A stretch of DNA of 64,000 bases from Thiohalocapsa halophila (GTDB taxonomy: Bacteria > Pseudomonadota > Gammaproteobacteria > Chromatiales > Chromatiaceae), in assembly GCF_016583825.1 (NCBI RefSeq), contig NZ_NRRV01000019.1, positions 24,430 through 88,429 on the forward strand, in the 5' to 3' direction. The notes under the pieces were generated by a model that did not search any database, had not been told where the DNA came from, and saw only the letters and a list, made by a program, of their open reading frames with translations. Position numbers and translations under genes: made by a program. Below, piece after piece: positions 37,214 through 48,200 of the stretch (its first letter is position 1; every line of letters begins with the position of its first letter).

Positions 37214-38803
37214 ATGAACGCTATTCAGCTCAGCCTGTTCGTCAGCCGCCTCGCGGCCGTCTGCGACGAGATGGCGGCGGTGCTGCGCAACGCTGCGCTG
37301 TCGCCGAATATCCGCGACCGCCTGGATTTCTCCTGCGCCGTCTTCGATGCCGACGGCGCCCTCTGCGCCCAGGCGGCGCACATCCCGGTGCACCTCGGCA
37401 GTATGGCCTATGCCATGGCGGACCTCGTGGCAAGGTTCGAGTGGGCCGACGGCGACATGGTCATCGTCAACGACCCCTTCCTCGGCGGCACGCATCTGCC
37501 GGACGTGACCCTGGTCGCCCCGGTGTTCGTGCCTGCCGCTGCGGATGCGGCCAAGCCGGTGCTGGCGGGCTTCGTGGCCAACCGTGCCCACCACGCGGAC
37601 ATCGGCGCCAGCACGCCGGGCTCCATGCCGATCTCGGAACGTCTGGAGGAGGAGGGCGTTGTCATCCCGCCGCAACGGCTGGTGCACGCCGGCATCGTCG
37701 ACGACGGGGTGCTCGCCGAGATCACCGGCGGCACGCGCAGCCCCGACCATGCGCGCGGCGATTTCTTCGCGCAGATCGGGGCGAACCGCGCCGGTCGCGC
37801 GCGTATCGCCGAGCCGGCGGCGGCGCGGGGCCTTCGGGCGTTCCGCGACGGCCTGCGGACCATGAACGATTATGGCGAGCGCCTCGCGCGGCAGACGCTG
37901 CGGGCCATTCCTGATGGTCGCTACGTCTTCGAGGATGTCCTCGACGACGATGGCAAGGGACAGCTGGACATTCCGATTCGACTGGCGCTCACCATTGCCG
38001 GCGATAGCGCCCATTGCGACTTCAGCGGCACGGCGGCGCAGGTGGCGGGCAACGTCAACTGTCCGCTGGCCGTCGCGGCGGCTGCGGTCTTCTACTGTTT
38101 CCGCTGCTTGATGCCGCGGGAGACCCCCGCCTGCGCCGGTTCGCTACGCCCGATCACGTTGGATGCGCCGGCCGGCTGTTTGGTGAACGCGCAGCGCCCG
38201 GCTGCGGTGGCCGCAGGAAATGTCGAGACTAGCAGCCGCATCGTGGATGTGGTGCTGGGCGCGCTGGCGCAGGCCGAGAACGAGCACTGGCAGGCCGAGA
38301 TCCCGGCCGCGAGCCACGGCAGCATGAACAACCTGGCCATCGGCGGTGTGCTCGACGGTGCCCCCTGGGACTACTACGAAACCATCGGCGGTGGCATGGG
38401 GGCGGGCCGGGCTGGCGGTGGCCTCTCCGCGGTGCAAACGCACATGACCAATACCCTGAACACGCCGGTGGAGGTCATCGAGTCGCGCTTTCCGTTGCGG
38501 GTCACGCGTTACGCCATTCGCGACGGCTCCGGCGGTGCCGGGGAGCGCGCCGGCGGGAACGGCCTGATCCGAGAGCTTCAATGCCTGGCACCGGCGCACG
38601 CGACGCTCATCGGCGAGCGCCGGCGGCATGCCCCCTGGGGGCTCGAGGGCGGAGCTGCGGGGCAGCCCGGGGCGCAATGGCACAACGACCGCCCGCTCCC
38701 CGGCAAGGTGGCCCTGGATCTGGCCCCCGGCGACCGGCTGCGCATCGAGACACCGGGTGGCGGCGGCTACGGCGCGGAGCCCGAGGCACGGCGCTCGGAG
38801 TGA
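37214..38803 (+). CDS. Hydantoinase B/oxoprolinase family protein (HyuB), orphan
   Basis: 529 residues, a complete HyuB domain: [20 protein letters not shown] at the start, FNDP-like [39 protein letters not shown], and [20 protein letters not shown] followed by [14 protein letters not shown]. HyuB normally works with HyuA to open 5-oxoproline, hydantoins or to carboxylate acetone with ATP. No hyuA lies upstream (sodB is divergent) or downstream, so the partner is missing here or encoded elsewhere. Confidence 0.88.
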   Translation: MNAIQLSLFVSRLAAVCDEMAAVLRNAALSPNIRDRLDFSCAVFDADGALCAQAAHIPVHLGSMAYAMADLVARFEWADGDMVIVNDPFLGGTHLPDVTLVAPVFVPAAADAAKPVLAGFVANRAHHADIGASTPGSMPISERLEEEGVVIPPQRLVHAGIVDDGVLAEITGGTRSPDHARGDFFAQIGANRAGRARIAEPAAARGLRAFRDGLRTMNDYGERLARQTLRAIPDGRYVFEDVLDDDGKGQLDIPIRLALTIAGDSAHCDFSGTAAQVAGNVNCPLAVAAAAVFYCFRCLMPRETPACAGSLRPITLDAPAGCLVNAQRPAAVAAGNVETSSRIVDVVLGALAQAENEHWQAEIPAASHGSMNNLAIGGVLDGAPWDYYETIGGGMGAGRAGGGLSAVQTHMTNTLNTPVEVIESRFPLRVTRYAIRDGSGGAGERAGGNGLIRELQCLAPAHATLIGERRRHAPWGLEGGAAGQPGAQWHNDRPLPGKVALDLAPGDRLRIETPGGGGYGAEPEARRSE

Positions 38804-38924
38804 CCGAGGCGAGCCTTAGCGGATTAGACTGACGAGCATCGTGCCCTCGGCCCTCGGCTCCAGCGTCTTGCTCCGGACAGGCCCGTGAGCGGTCCGTGCC
38901 TCAACCCGATCCAGGAGACCCCCT

Positions 38925-40724
38925 ATGTGCGGCATTTGCGGCGAGCTGCGCCTCGACGGCGCCCCGGCGGACCTGACGGCCATCGGCCGGATGCTCGGGC
39001 CCTTGGTGCGGCGCGGGCCGGATCATGGGGGTAGCTACAGCGACGGGCCGCTCGGCTTCGGCCACCGCCGGTTGTCGATCATCGACCTGTCGGTGCGCGC
39101 CAACCAGCCCATGGTGGACCAGGGGCTCGGGCTGGCCCTGGTGTTCAACGGCAGCATTTACAACTATCCGGAGCTGCGCCGGGAGCTGATCGGGCTCGGC
39201 TACCAATTCTTCTCCGACGGCGACACGGAGGTGATGCTGAAGGCCTGGCACGCCTGGGGCGAGGACTGTGTGGCGCGGCTGCACGGGATGTTCGCCTTCG
39301 CCATCTGGGACGCCAACCGCAAGTGCCTGTTCCTGGCCCGGGACCGCTTCGGCATCAAGCCGCTGTACTGGACCGAGGACGCCAAGCGCGTGCGCTTCGC
39401 GTCCAACACCCAGTCGCTGTTGGCCGGCGGCGGCGTGGACACCAGCATCGACCCTGTGGCGCTGCACAACCTGTTTACGCTGCATGCGGTGGTGCCGGCG
39501 CCGCGGACCGTCTTGACCGGCATCCGCAAGCTCAAGCCCGCCCATTGGCTGCGTATCGACGCCGACGGCCGCCGCAGCGAGCGCGCCTATTGGCAGCTGG
39601 ATGCCACCCGGCCGGCGCCGGGCTCGGGCTGGCCCGAGTCGGACGCCGAGTGGGTGGAGCTGATCCAGGAGCGGCTGCAGCGCGCCGTGCAGAAGCGGCT
39701 CGAGATCGCCGATGTGCCCGTCGGCGTGCTGCTCTCGGGCGGGCTCGACTCCAGCCTGCTGGTGGCGCTGCTGGCCGAGCAGGGCGCCCGCGATCTGCAC
39801 ACCTTCTCCGTCGGCTTCGAGGACACGCCGGAGGAGGCTGGCAGCGAGTTCGAATACTCGGACCCGGTCGCCGAGCGCTACGAAACCCGCCATCACCGCT
39901 TCCGGGTGCCGAATGCCCAAGTGCTGCGCCGCCTCCCGGAGGCCGTGGACGCCATGGCCGAGCCTATGTTCGGGCAGGACGCGGTCGCCTTTTATCTGCT
40001 CGCCGAGCAGGTGTCCCGCGACATCAAGGTGGTGCAGTCGGGGCAGGGCGCCGACGAGGTCTTCGGCGGCTATTTCTGGTATCCGCGCATCGCCGCAGAC
40101 ACCGAGGGCGGCCCCGCCGACAAGCTCCGACGTCACTATTTCGACCGTGACCACGACGAGTATCTGGCCATGGTCGCCGACCGCTACGGCGGCCCGGACC
40201 ACACCGGCGCCTGGGCCGCCGAGCGTCTGGCCGAGCCCCTGGCGGACGAGGTCATCGACGCGGTGCTGCGGCTCGATGTCACCACGTTCATCGTCGACGA
40301 CCCGGTGAAGCGCGTGGACAACATGACCATGGCCTGGGGCCTGGAGGCCCGCGTGCCCTTCCTGGACCACCAGCTGGTGGAGGCCGCCGCCCGCTGCCCG
40401 CCGGCGCTCAAGCTGCGCGACCAGGGCAAATGGCCGCTCAAGGCCATCGCCCGCGGCCGGCTGCCGGATGCGGTCATCGATCGGCCCAAGGGCTACTTCC
40501 CGATGCCGGCGCTCAAGTACGTCCGCGGCGAGTTCCTGGACTTTATGCGCGACATCCTGGACTCCACCGCCTGCCGCCAGCGCGGGATCTATCGGCGCGA
40601 ATACGTCGACACGCTGCTCGCCGCGCCGGACCAGCACCACACCCGCATCCAGGGCAGCAAGCTCTGGCATCTGGCGCTGTTGGAATACTGGCTGCAGCGG
40701 CAGGTGGATGCCGCGCCCGGCTGA
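38925..40724 (+). CDS. asnO: Asparagine-synthase-like amidotransferase, NAGGN (N-acetylglutaminylglutamine amide) type
   Basis: 599 residues. The N-terminal glutaminase domain starts at the catalytic Cys (MCGICGELRLDG), with RRGPDHGG, HRRLSIIDLS and FNGSIYNY. The C-terminal synthetase domain has the PP-loop VLLSGGLDSSLL, and VVQSGQGADEVFGGYFWYP, VKRVDNMTMAWGLEARVPFL. The last part and the length fit the amidotransferase of the osmoprotectant N-acetylglutaminylglutamine amide better than AsnB. In that pathway a synthetase (ngg) and a peptidase gene usually lie adjacent; neither is here, so asparagine synthetase is still possible. Confidence 0.75.
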   Translation: MCGICGELRLDGAPADLTAIGRMLGPLVRRGPDHGGSYSDGPLGFGHRRLSIIDLSVRANQPMVDQGLGLALVFNGSIYNYPELRRELIGLGYQFFSDGDTEVMLKAWHAWGEDCVARLHGMFAFAIWDANRKCLFLARDRFGIKPLYWTEDAKRVRFASNTQSLLAGGGVDTSIDPVALHNLFTLHAVVPAPRTVLTGIRKLKPAHWLRIDADGRRSERAYWQLDATRPAPGSGWPESDAEWVELIQERLQRAVQKRLEIADVPVGVLLSGGLDSSLLVALLAEQGARDLHTFSVGFEDTPEEAGSEFEYSDPVAERYETRHHRFRVPNAQVLRRLPEAVDAMAEPMFGQDAVAFYLLAEQVSRDIKVVQSGQGADEVFGGYFWYPRIAADTEGGPADKLRRHYFDRDHDEYLAMVADRYGGPDHTGAWAAERLAEPLADEVIDAVLRLDVTTFIVDDPVKRVDNMTMAWGLEARVPFLDHQLVEAAARCPPALKLRDQGKWPLKAIARGRLPDAVIDRPKGYFPMPALKYVRGEFLDFMRDILDSTACRQRGIYRREYVDTLLAAPDQHHTRIQGSKLWHLALLEYWLQRQVDAAPG

Positions 40725-40964
40725 GCGCAGGCCGTCGCGTCCCGCTCGGCCGGGGCGCGCTCCAGGCCCACCGTCGCCCCGCGAGCGTGTCGGCTCGTAT
40801 GTGCTCCCGCGAGACGCCGCGCGCTCGCCTTCGACACCAGCCCGTCTGGCCCTCGGGCGCTGCACCGGCGACGAAAAACCAAGTAAAATAGTAGGTGTCT
40901 TGATAAGCGCGGGGGCAATCCCATTTCCCCCCGCACGTAACAACGCTCCTGCCGAGGTAATGTG

Positions 40965-41306
40965 ATGGACGTGCTCGAACGTATCGGCCAACAGGTCAAG
41001 AACAATCCCGTCGTGATCTACATGAAGGGGACCCCGCAGATGCCCCAGTGCGGCTTCTCCATGCGCGCGGCGCAGGCCCTCGGCAGCACCGGGGTACCCT
41101 TCGCTTACGTCAACGTGCTACAGGACCCGGAGATTTTCGAGAACCTACCGCGCTACGCGGATTGGCCCACCTTCCCGCAGATCTACATCGACGGCGAGCT
41201 GGTGGGCGGCTGCGACATCACGTTGGAGATGTTCGAGAACGGTGAGCTCAAGACTATGATGGAACAGGCGGCTGCCAAGTCCGAGGGCAGCGACAGCGCC
41301 GCCTGA
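40965..41306 (+). CDS. grxD: Monothiol glutaredoxin GrxD
   Basis: 113 residues from ATG 40965 (GAGGT upstream; GTG 40962 is also possible). It has the monothiol active site in PQMPQCGFSMRAAQAL and the glutathione-binding WPTFPQIYIDGELVGGCDI. GrxD binds and passes on Fe-S clusters together with BolA-type partners. It converges with rnt, as an association of grxD and rnt is also seen near each other in E. coli. Confidence 0.97.
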   Translation: MDVLERIGQQVKNNPVVIYMKGTPQMPQCGFSMRAAQALGSTGVPFAYVNVLQDPEIFENLPRYADWPTFPQIYIDGELVGGCDITLEMFENGELKTMMEQAAAKSEGSDSAA

Positions 41307-41388
41307 ACGGAGCGGCTCGCATCCGCCGCCGCAGCGCCGGGCCGACGGCTTGCGCGCGGCGGTACCACTTCAGAGCGGCACCGGTGTC

Positions 41389-42054
41389 TCAGCCGCGGGT
41401 GCCGTGCTGCAATTCCCCCCAGCGATTGACGATGCTGCAAAACAGCGCCGCCGTCTTCTCGGCGTCGTAGATGGCCGAATGGGCAGCACCGTCGTCCCAG
41501 CCTAGACCAGCGGCCTGAACCGCCTTCGCCAGTACTGTTTGACCGTAAGCGAGCCCCGCTAGCGTGACGGTGTCGAATACGCTGAAGGCGTGGAAGGGAT
41601 CGCGCTTGAATCCGGTTCGCTCCACTGCCGCCTTGAGAAACCCTAAGTCGAAGTGAGCGTTGTGCCCCACGAGTATGGCTCGGGTACAGCCCTGGCTGGC
41701 GACGGCTTTGCGAATCGGGGTCAACACCTGGCGCAGCGCGTCGCGCTCGGACACCGCGTCCCGAAACGGATGGTCCGGATCGATCTTGTTGAACGCCAAA
41801 GCCCGAGGGTCGAGCTCGGCGCCGATGAAGGGCAGCACGTGGCATGAGAGGGTCTGTCCTGGCATCAGCCGGCCAGCTGCGTCCATGCGGATAATGATGG
41901 CGGCGATTTCCAGCAGTGCGTGGCGGCGGGCGTCGAAGCCCGCGGTCTCGACGTCCACCACGACCGGCAGGAAGCCGCGAAAGCGGCTGGCGATGCCAGG
42001 TGAGCCCTCGGGCTCGGCATCCGGATCGGGTGGGGCTAGCGCGTCTGCATCCAT
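41389..42054 (-). CDS. rnt: Ribonuclease T
   Basis: 221 residues from ATG 42054. A DEDDh exonuclease that trims tRNA and other RNA 3' ends. Motifs: [20 protein letters not shown] (Exo I), [20 protein letters not shown] (Exo II) and [20 protein letters not shown] (Exo III), plus [14 protein letters not shown], all specific to RNase T. A proline- and acid-rich N-terminal stretch of about 25 residues precedes the domain; upstream in-frame starts would extend it further and are unlikely. Confidence 0.95.
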   Translation of the reverse strand: MDADALAPPDPDAEPEGSPGIASRFRGFLPVVVDVETAGFDARRHALLEIAAIIIRMDAAGRLMPGQTLSCHVLPFIGAELDPRALAFNKIDPDHPFRDAVSERDALRQVLTPIRKAVASQGCTRAILVGHNAHFDLGFLKAAVERTGFKRDPFHAFSVFDTVTLAGLAYGQTVLAKAVQAAGLGWDDGAAHSAIYDAEKTAALFCSIVNRWGELQHGTRG

Positions 42055-42191
42055 GTGGGCAGCATACGGAGTCGGTGCGCCGGACGCCAAGCCATGTTGA
42101 CGCGTCGGCGCTGCGCCGGCTCGCGCCGCCTCTGCTGGATGCGGCCGGGACGCCAAGTACGATAAAGACGCTGACACCGAGGAGGTACGCC

Positions 42192-43082
42192 ATGGCCCCT
42201 GCTCGCATCCGCCGGCCCCTATGGCTGCTGCCCTTCCTGCTCGCGCTGGCCGGCGTGCAGGCCGCGGCGACGGCGCAAGCCCATGCCCAAGGTCTGCTGT
42301 TCGAGCTCACACCGCCCGCGGGCGGGCCGTCGAGCTGGTTGTTCGCCACCATGCACAGTGAAGATCCGCGGGTGCTGCAGCTGCCCGAGCCGGTCACCGC
42401 GGCTTTGGCCGCCGCGGACGCCTTGGTGCTGGAGGTGGTTCCGGATGCGGCTTCCGTACGTGCAACTGCGCGGGCCATGCGCCTGCCCGGGAGCACCGAG
42501 CTCACGGACCTGGTGCCGCCCGAGCTCTATCGGCGCTGCGTGCAGGCGTTGGCGGCGCGCGGGCTGCCCGCTTCCCTGCCGCGCAAGCTAAAGCCCTGGG
42601 CGGTGATGACTATGCTCAGCATGCCGCCTGCGCGCACCGGCGAGTTCCTGGATCGGCGCTTGTACCAGCGGGCACAGGCGAAGGCCATGCCCACATTGGG
42701 GCTGGAGACCACCGCGGAGCAGCTGGCGGTTTTCGAGCGACTGCGCGCCGAGGAGCAACAGGCGCTGCTGCGCGCCGCGGTTGCGGACCAGGGCGAGCGC
42801 GAGCGGCTGTTCGACGCGCTCACCGATGCCTACCTCCGTGGCGCGCTCGGGGAGCTGCTTGCGCTGAGCGAAGACCGCGTGCCCGGGCTCGCGCCGGCGC
42901 TGCAGCAGCGTCTGCGCGAGCTGCTGATCGATAGCCGCAACCGCCGCATGTTGACCCGTATCCGGGCCTTGCCGAGGCAGCAGCGGCACTTCATCGCCGT
43001 GGGCGCGCTACATCTGCCGGGCGAGCGCGGACTGCTCGCCGGCTTGGGTGCCGCCGGTTACGGCCTGCGGCGCTTGCACTGA
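42192..43082 (+). CDS. TraB/GumN-family protein
   Basis: 296 residues from ATG 42192, preceded by GGAGG at good spacing. A signal peptide ([19 protein letters not shown]) leads to a TraB/GumN domain: [18 protein letters not shown] near the start, [15 protein letters not shown] in the middle and [20 protein letters not shown] near the end. The family is proposed to be an unusual metal-binding hydrolase fold; no firm function is known. It is divergent from rnt. Confidence 0.85.
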   Translation: MAPARIRRPLWLLPFLLALAGVQAAATAQAHAQGLLFELTPPAGGPSSWLFATMHSEDPRVLQLPEPVTAALAAADALVLEVVPDAASVRATARAMRLPGSTELTDLVPPELYRRCVQALAARGLPASLPRKLKPWAVMTMLSMPPARTGEFLDRRLYQRAQAKAMPTLGLETTAEQLAVFERLRAEEQQALLRAAVADQGERERLFDALTDAYLRGALGELLALSEDRVPGLAPALQQRLRELLIDSRNRRMLTRIRALPRQQRHFIAVGALHLPGERGLLAGLGAAGYGLRRLH

Positions 43083-43210
43083 GCCGCGCTGGCAGGTGCT
43101 CTGGCCGGGCCGGCGCGAACGGACCGAGGCCACGGATCAGGCATGAGCCCTGTGTTAACATCCGCGCCGCCGTGCCGCAGGGAGCCGGCCAACTCCGGGA
43201 GGCAGAGTGC

Positions 43211-43960
43211 ATGCCCAGATGGCTCAACCGTGTTGCCGCCGTGCTGACGGTGTCGATCGTCGTCGGCGGCTGCGCTTCGGTTCCGGCCGAGTATCGCGAC
43301 CCGCGTGACCCGTGGCAGCCGTTCAACCGCGCGGTGTTCAAGTTCAACACGGACTTCGACAACGCCTTCCTGAAGCCGGCCGCACAGGGCTACCGCTTTG
43401 TCACGCCCGAGCCCGTCGACGAAGGCGTTACCAACTTCTTCAACAATGTCGCCGATGCGACCTCGGCGGTGAACAATGTGCTGCAGTTCAAGCTCTCGCG
43501 AGCCGGCAGCGACGTGGGCCGGGTGTTCATCAACACCACCGTCGGCTTCGTTGGCTTCTTCGATGTCGCGAGCAACGTCGGCCTGCCGAGCTACAAGGAG
43601 GATTTTGGGCAGACGCTCGGCTACTGGGGCTTTGGCGCCGGGCCCTTCGTGATGCTTCCCATCCTGGGTCCGAGCAGTGTTCGGGGTACCTTCGGCTTGG
43701 CGGGTGACATCGTCCTCGATCCGTTCTTCAGCCTGGAGGAGGACGAGATCTACTGGGGCTTCGTGACGCTGCGTGTCGTCGACCGACGGGCGGACCTGCT
43801 TGCGGCGGGCGACCTGATGGACGAGGCGGCGATCGATCCCTACACTTTTATGCGTGATGCCTACCTCCAGCGTCGGCGCAACCTCGTGCACGACGGCAAT
43901 CCGCCGCAGGCCGACGACGATGGCATCCTCTGGGAGGACACGCCGCCGGCCGAGCCCTGA
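43211..43960 (+). CDS. mlaA: MlaA (VacJ) outer-membrane lipoprotein
   Basis: 249 residues from ATG 43211, with GGGAGG upstream. A lipoprotein signal ends in VVGGCASVP (lipobox Cys at about residue 20). The domain carries DPWQPFNRAVFKFNTDFDNA, TPEPVDEGVTNFFNNVAD and YWGFGAGPFVMLPILGPSSV, all MlaA hallmarks. MlaA removes misplaced phospholipids from the outer leaflet of the outer membrane and passes them to MlaC. The other mla genes are not nearby, which is common. Confidence 0.96.
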   Translation: MPRWLNRVAAVLTVSIVVGGCASVPAEYRDPRDPWQPFNRAVFKFNTDFDNAFLKPAAQGYRFVTPEPVDEGVTNFFNNVADATSAVNNVLQFKLSRAGSDVGRVFINTTVGFVGFFDVASNVGLPSYKEDFGQTLGYWGFGAGPFVMLPILGPSSVRGTFGLAGDIVLDPFFSLEEDEIYWGFVTLRVVDRRADLLAAGDLMDEAAIDPYTFMRDAYLQRRRNLVHDGNPPQADDDGILWEDTPPAEP

Positions 43961-44329
43961 ATGGGTGCAATGACTGCGTCAATCTTGGGCGCCGCCGATG
44001 AGGCGCTGCGTTGGTGCAACTCGATGGTCATGCAGCCTTGGAGGATTGCAGTTAGACTAAGCCCTGTCGGTCTGTGTGCGCGGCGTGCGGTGTCAGTTCT
44101 TTTTACACTGGCTGCGCACTCGTCGCTCGACTGGGTGGCTCCGTCAAGGCAAGCGCTGACCAGGGCGCGTGCCCCCTTGGGAAAATCGTTGCAGCACAGG
44201 CCATTGAGCGAGTCCGTACAAGCACGTCTCGGGCTTGGTGTGAATCGTGCATGCTAGATCGAGCAAGGGCTTGACCTTTGCTGGTGTTGTAAAGTTTAAG
44301 GGCCAGTGCGGACTACGAGGCGGCAAGCA
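43961..44329. other. 369-bp gap before the PEP-CTERM-like gene
   Basis: No convincing gene is seen; short open frames here lack family features. It contains a possible sigma-54 site (44236-44251) and TTGACC at 44271-44276 with GTTTAA 17 bp further on, so two promoter types could drive the downstream gene. Confidence 0.5.
44236..44251 (+). promoter_or_regulatory. Possible sigma-54 (-24/-12) promoter
   Basis: TGGTGTGAATCGTGCA has GG and GC separated by exactly 10 bases, with TGG and TGCA matching the consensus ends. It is about 80 bp upstream of the PEP-CTERM-like gene. PEP-CTERM genes in several bacteria are controlled by the PrsK/PrsR system with sigma-54, which makes the site plausible, but one such match is weak evidence. 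Confidence 0.35.
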
Positions 44330-45013
44330 ATGCTCGACGACAAGCCAGGGTTGAAATGGAGCGCGACTGTGCTCGTGGTGCTCGTCGCGCTGTTCGGCGC
44401 TGGCGTCGCAACGGCCAAGCCCTTTACGACCAGTGACAGCGTCAAAGACTTCCGGATGGATCAGGGCAAGATCCTGTACACCACGCCCTCGCTGGACCAG
44501 GTGTCGTGGCAGCTCACTGAGCGCAACCAAGTCGTCATGATCGAGCAGGCCGAGCTGCGCACCGGTCTCAGCAGCGACAGCGCTGTCGCCGGCAGCTTGA
44601 ACCTGAAAATCAGCCGTGGTGACAAGGGCTCCCGCGGCCGCTACATGATCTTCGGGAGCCGGGACTCGGGCGACAGCGAATCCACCTCCCGACTCATGAC
44701 CGGGGCGCTGGAAGCCATGCAAAGCGCGAGCGACGAAGAATCGCTCGCGTTTATGTTTACAGGCCGCCCAACGACCGGCAGCGACGGTATCACCTACCAG
44801 AGCATTGGTATCTACGCGTCGGTCTACGGCATCAACGAACAGGACTTCCTCGCCCACTACAACAGTCAGCCCCTGTCGATCCCGCTTGGAGCACAAAGCT
44901 CCAGGATGGACAGGCAAGCCGCCAATGCGCCTGCTGGTGAGGCGCCCCTGCCGGCAACACCCCTGTTGGTCATCGCAGGCTTGGTGGGCTTGGGCATCTT
45001 GCGACGGCGTTGA
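44330..45013 (+). CDS. PEP-CTERM-like surface protein
   Basis: 227 residues from ATG 44330. An N-terminal hydrophobic signal (WSATVLVVLVALFGAGVATA) is followed by a soluble domain without a recognised fold, rich in Ser, Asp and Gly, with SVKDFRMDQGKILYTTP and GSRGRYMIFGSRDSGDSEST. The C-terminus EAPLPATPLLVIAGLVGLGI followed by LRRR has the sorting-signal plan: a PxPAT-like motif, a hydrophobic helix and a basic end. It would be processed by an exosortase and exported to the surface. Confidence 0.78.
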   Translation: MLDDKPGLKWSATVLVVLVALFGAGVATAKPFTTSDSVKDFRMDQGKILYTTPSLDQVSWQLTERNQVVMIEQAELRTGLSSDSAVAGSLNLKISRGDKGSRGRYMIFGSRDSGDSESTSRLMTGALEAMQSASDEESLAFMFTGRPTTGSDGITYQSIGIYASVYGINEQDFLAHYNSQPLSIPLGAQSSRMDRQAANAPAGEAPLPATPLLVIAGLVGLGILRRR

Positions 45014-45172
45014 TGCCGCGCTACCCGGCACCGCTGCCCCGGTCGTCAGGCCGCTCGCGTCGGTTTGACCTTTACCCTTAGCGGCTACGCCTAAGCGCCC
45101 TATTCCCGTCTTCCGGCTTCGCGGCCGCTGTGCTGCGGACGCTGCCGTAACCCTCACCACGTACTGGGCTAC

Positions 45173-45188
45173 ACTGTCCTTATCGACA
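45173..45188 (+). promoter_or_regulatory. LexA box (SOS operator) of dnaE2
   Basis: CTGTCCTTATCGACAG fits the CTG-N10-CAG LexA consensus, with A and T also matching just outside (ACTGT...ACAGT). It lies 18 bp upstream of the dnaE2 start. Confidence 0.88.
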
Positions 45189-45206
45189 GTTTCCTAAAGC
45201 CCGTGC

Positions 45207-48200
45207 ATGGTCGCCGCCGTATCGTTTCAATACGCAGAGCTGTATTGCCGATCCTGTTTTAGCTTCCTGTCCGCGGCCTCCCAGCCGCAGGAGCTGGTGC
45301 GCACCGCCGCGCGCCTCGGCTATCGCGCGCTGGCCATCACGGACCTCTGCTCGCTGGCCGGGGTGGTCCGTGCCCATGAGGAGGCCCGGTCCCTCGGCCT
45401 GAAGCTCCTCATCGGCAGCGAGCTCTGGCTCGAGGACGGCCCGCGGCTGGTGGTGCTGGCGGCGGACCTGGCGGGCTATCGCAACCTCTCCCGGCTCATT
45501 TCCCGCGCCCGGCGGCGGGCACCCAAGGGGCAGTGGCAGCTGCTGGCGCAGGACCTGGATGAGGGGCTCGACGGCTGCTTGATCCTTTGGCTGCCGGATC
45601 CGGACGCGCCCACCGATGGCCAGGAAGAGTGGGGGCATCGTCTGGCGGCGCGCTTCGCCGCCCGCTGTTGGATCGGTGTGGGGCTGCACCGCACCGGCGA
45701 CGATGCGGCCAGGCTCGAGCGGCTGCGCCGGCTCGGTGCCCGCACCGGCCTGCCGCTGACGGCGGTGGGCGGGGTGCTGATGCACGTCGCCGAGCGCCGG
45801 GCGCTGCTGGACGTGATGGCCGCCATCCGTAATGGCACTCTGGTGGCCGATGGCGCCGCCGAGCGCCAGAACCGCGAGCAGTACCTGCGCCCGCTGGACG
45901 TGCTCGCGCGCTTCTATCCCCGGGACCTGCTGGCGGAGACCACCCGCATCGCCGAGCGCTGCGCCTTCACGCTGGACGCCATCCGCTACGAATACCCCCA
46001 AGAGCTGGTGCCCGCCGGCGAGACGCCGAGCTCGCACCTGCGCAAGCTGACGGAGGAGGGGGCCGCCCAACGCTTCCCGCAAGGCGTGCCCGAGCAGGTC
46101 CGCGGGCAGATCGACCACGAGCTGGGTCTGATCGAAGCGCTGGCCTATGCGCCCTTCTTTCTGACGGTGCACGACATCGTGCGCTTCGCCCGAAGCCGCG
46201 GGATTCTGTGTCAGGGGCGGGGCTCGGCGGCCAATTCGGCGGTGTGCTACTGCTTAGGCATTACCGAGGTGGACCCGGCGCGCATGGATATGTTGTTCGA
46301 GCGCTTCGTCTCCCGCGAGCGGGGCGAGCCGCCGGACATCGATGTGGACTTCGAGCACCAGCGCCGCGAGGAGGTGATCCAGTACGTCTACGCCAAGTAC
46401 GGCCGCGACCGGGCGGCGCTGGCGGCGACGGTGATCGCCTATCGGCCGAAGAGCGCCGTGCGCGACGTGGGCAAGGCGCTCGGCTTCTCGCAGGACCAGG
46501 TCGACCGCCTGGCGCGCAACATCAACTGGTGGGACGGCCAGCAGGTGCCGCCGGAACGGCTCAGGGAGGTCGGCCTCGACCCCTACAACCCACAAATCCT
46601 CACCTTGATGCGGCTGGTGCACGAGCTGGTGGGCATGCCGCGGCACCTGTCGCAGCACGTCGGCGGCTTCGTCATCGCCCGCCGCCGCCTCGACGAGCTG
46701 GTGCCCATCGAGAACGCCGCCATGGACGGGCGCAGCGTCATCCAGTGGGACAAGGACGACTTGCATGCGCTCGGCCTGCTCAAGGTGGACTGCCTGGCGC
46801 TCGGCATGCTGAGCGCCATTCGCCGGGGCCTGGCGCTGGTGAACGGCTACCGCGGCAGGGCGCTCACCGTCGCCGACATTCCGCCCGAAGACCCGGATGT
46901 CTACGCCATGATCCAGCGCGGCGAGACCACGGGCGTCTTCCAGATCGAGTCCCGTGCGCAGATGGCCATGCTGCCGCGCCTCAAGCCCGCCTGCTTCTAC
47001 GACCTGGTCATCGAGGTGGCCATCGTGCGCCCCGGGCCCATCCAAGGCGACATGGTGCATCCGTATCTCAGGCGCCGGCAGCGGCTGGAGCCCGTGACCT
47101 ATCCGTCACCGGCGGTGGAGGCGGTGCTCGGGCGCACCCTCGGCGTGCCCATCTTCCAGGAGCAGGTGATCCAGGTGGCCATGGTGGCCGCCGGCTTCGA
47201 CGCCGGCGAGGCGGATCAGGTGCGCCGCTCCATGGCTGCCTGGCGCCGCCGCGGCGGCCTCGAGCATATCCGCGGGCGGCTCATCGACGGCATGGTGCAG
47301 CGCGGCTACACCCGCGCGTTCGCCGAGCAGATCTACAAGCAGATCCTGGGATTTGGCGAGTACGGCTTCCCGGAATCCCATGCCGCGAGCTTCGCGCTGC
47401 TGGTCTATGTCTCCGCCTGGCTCAAGCACCACGAGCCGGCGGCCTTCTTCGCGGCGCTCATCAACAGCCAGCCCATGGGCTTCTATGCCCCGGCGCAGCT
47501 GGTGCGCGAGGCGCGCCGGCAGGGTGTCGAGGTGCGGGCGGTGGATGTGCGGCACAGCCACTGGGACTGCACGCTGGAGCACCGCACTCCGCGACGCGGC
47601 CAGCCGGCGCTCCGACTGGGTCTCAGGCTGGTGAAGGGGCTCTCCCAGGCCGGCGCCGAGCGGCTGGTGGCCGCCCGCACCGACCCCGGCTGGCAAACCT
47701 TGGACGAGCTGCGCGCCCAGGCCCGGCTGGGCAAGCGCGATCTCAAGGCCCTGGCCGGTGCGGATGCCTTGGCCGGTCTCGCCGGGAATCGGCACCAGGC
47801 GGGCTGGCGGGTGGCGCGGCAGGATGTGGTGGCGGGGACGCCGCTCCCACAGCCGGGCGCTCAGGCCAGCTTGGCGCTGCCGCCGCCCGCAGAGCCGGCC
47901 TTACCGCTGCTGCCCAAGCCCACAGAGGGCCGGGACATCGTCGCCGACTATGCGAGCCTGGGTCTGAGCCTGCGCCGCCATCCGTTGGCTCTGCTGCGCC
48001 AGCGCTTGACGGACCTGGGTCTCGGCAGTGCCCAGGACCTGGAGGCCGCCGACCCCGGTCAGCAAGTGCGCACCGCCGGCCTGGTCATCAACCGCCAGCG
48101 CCCGGCGTCCGCCAATAATGTCACCTTCGTGACCCTGGAGGACGAGACCGGCCAGGTGAACTTGGTGGTCTGGAAACAACTCGCCGAGCGCCAACGCCGC

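Noticed and set aside
43961..44257. Short plus-strand frames after mlaA
   Set aside because: No ribosome binding site, no known features, atypical composition.
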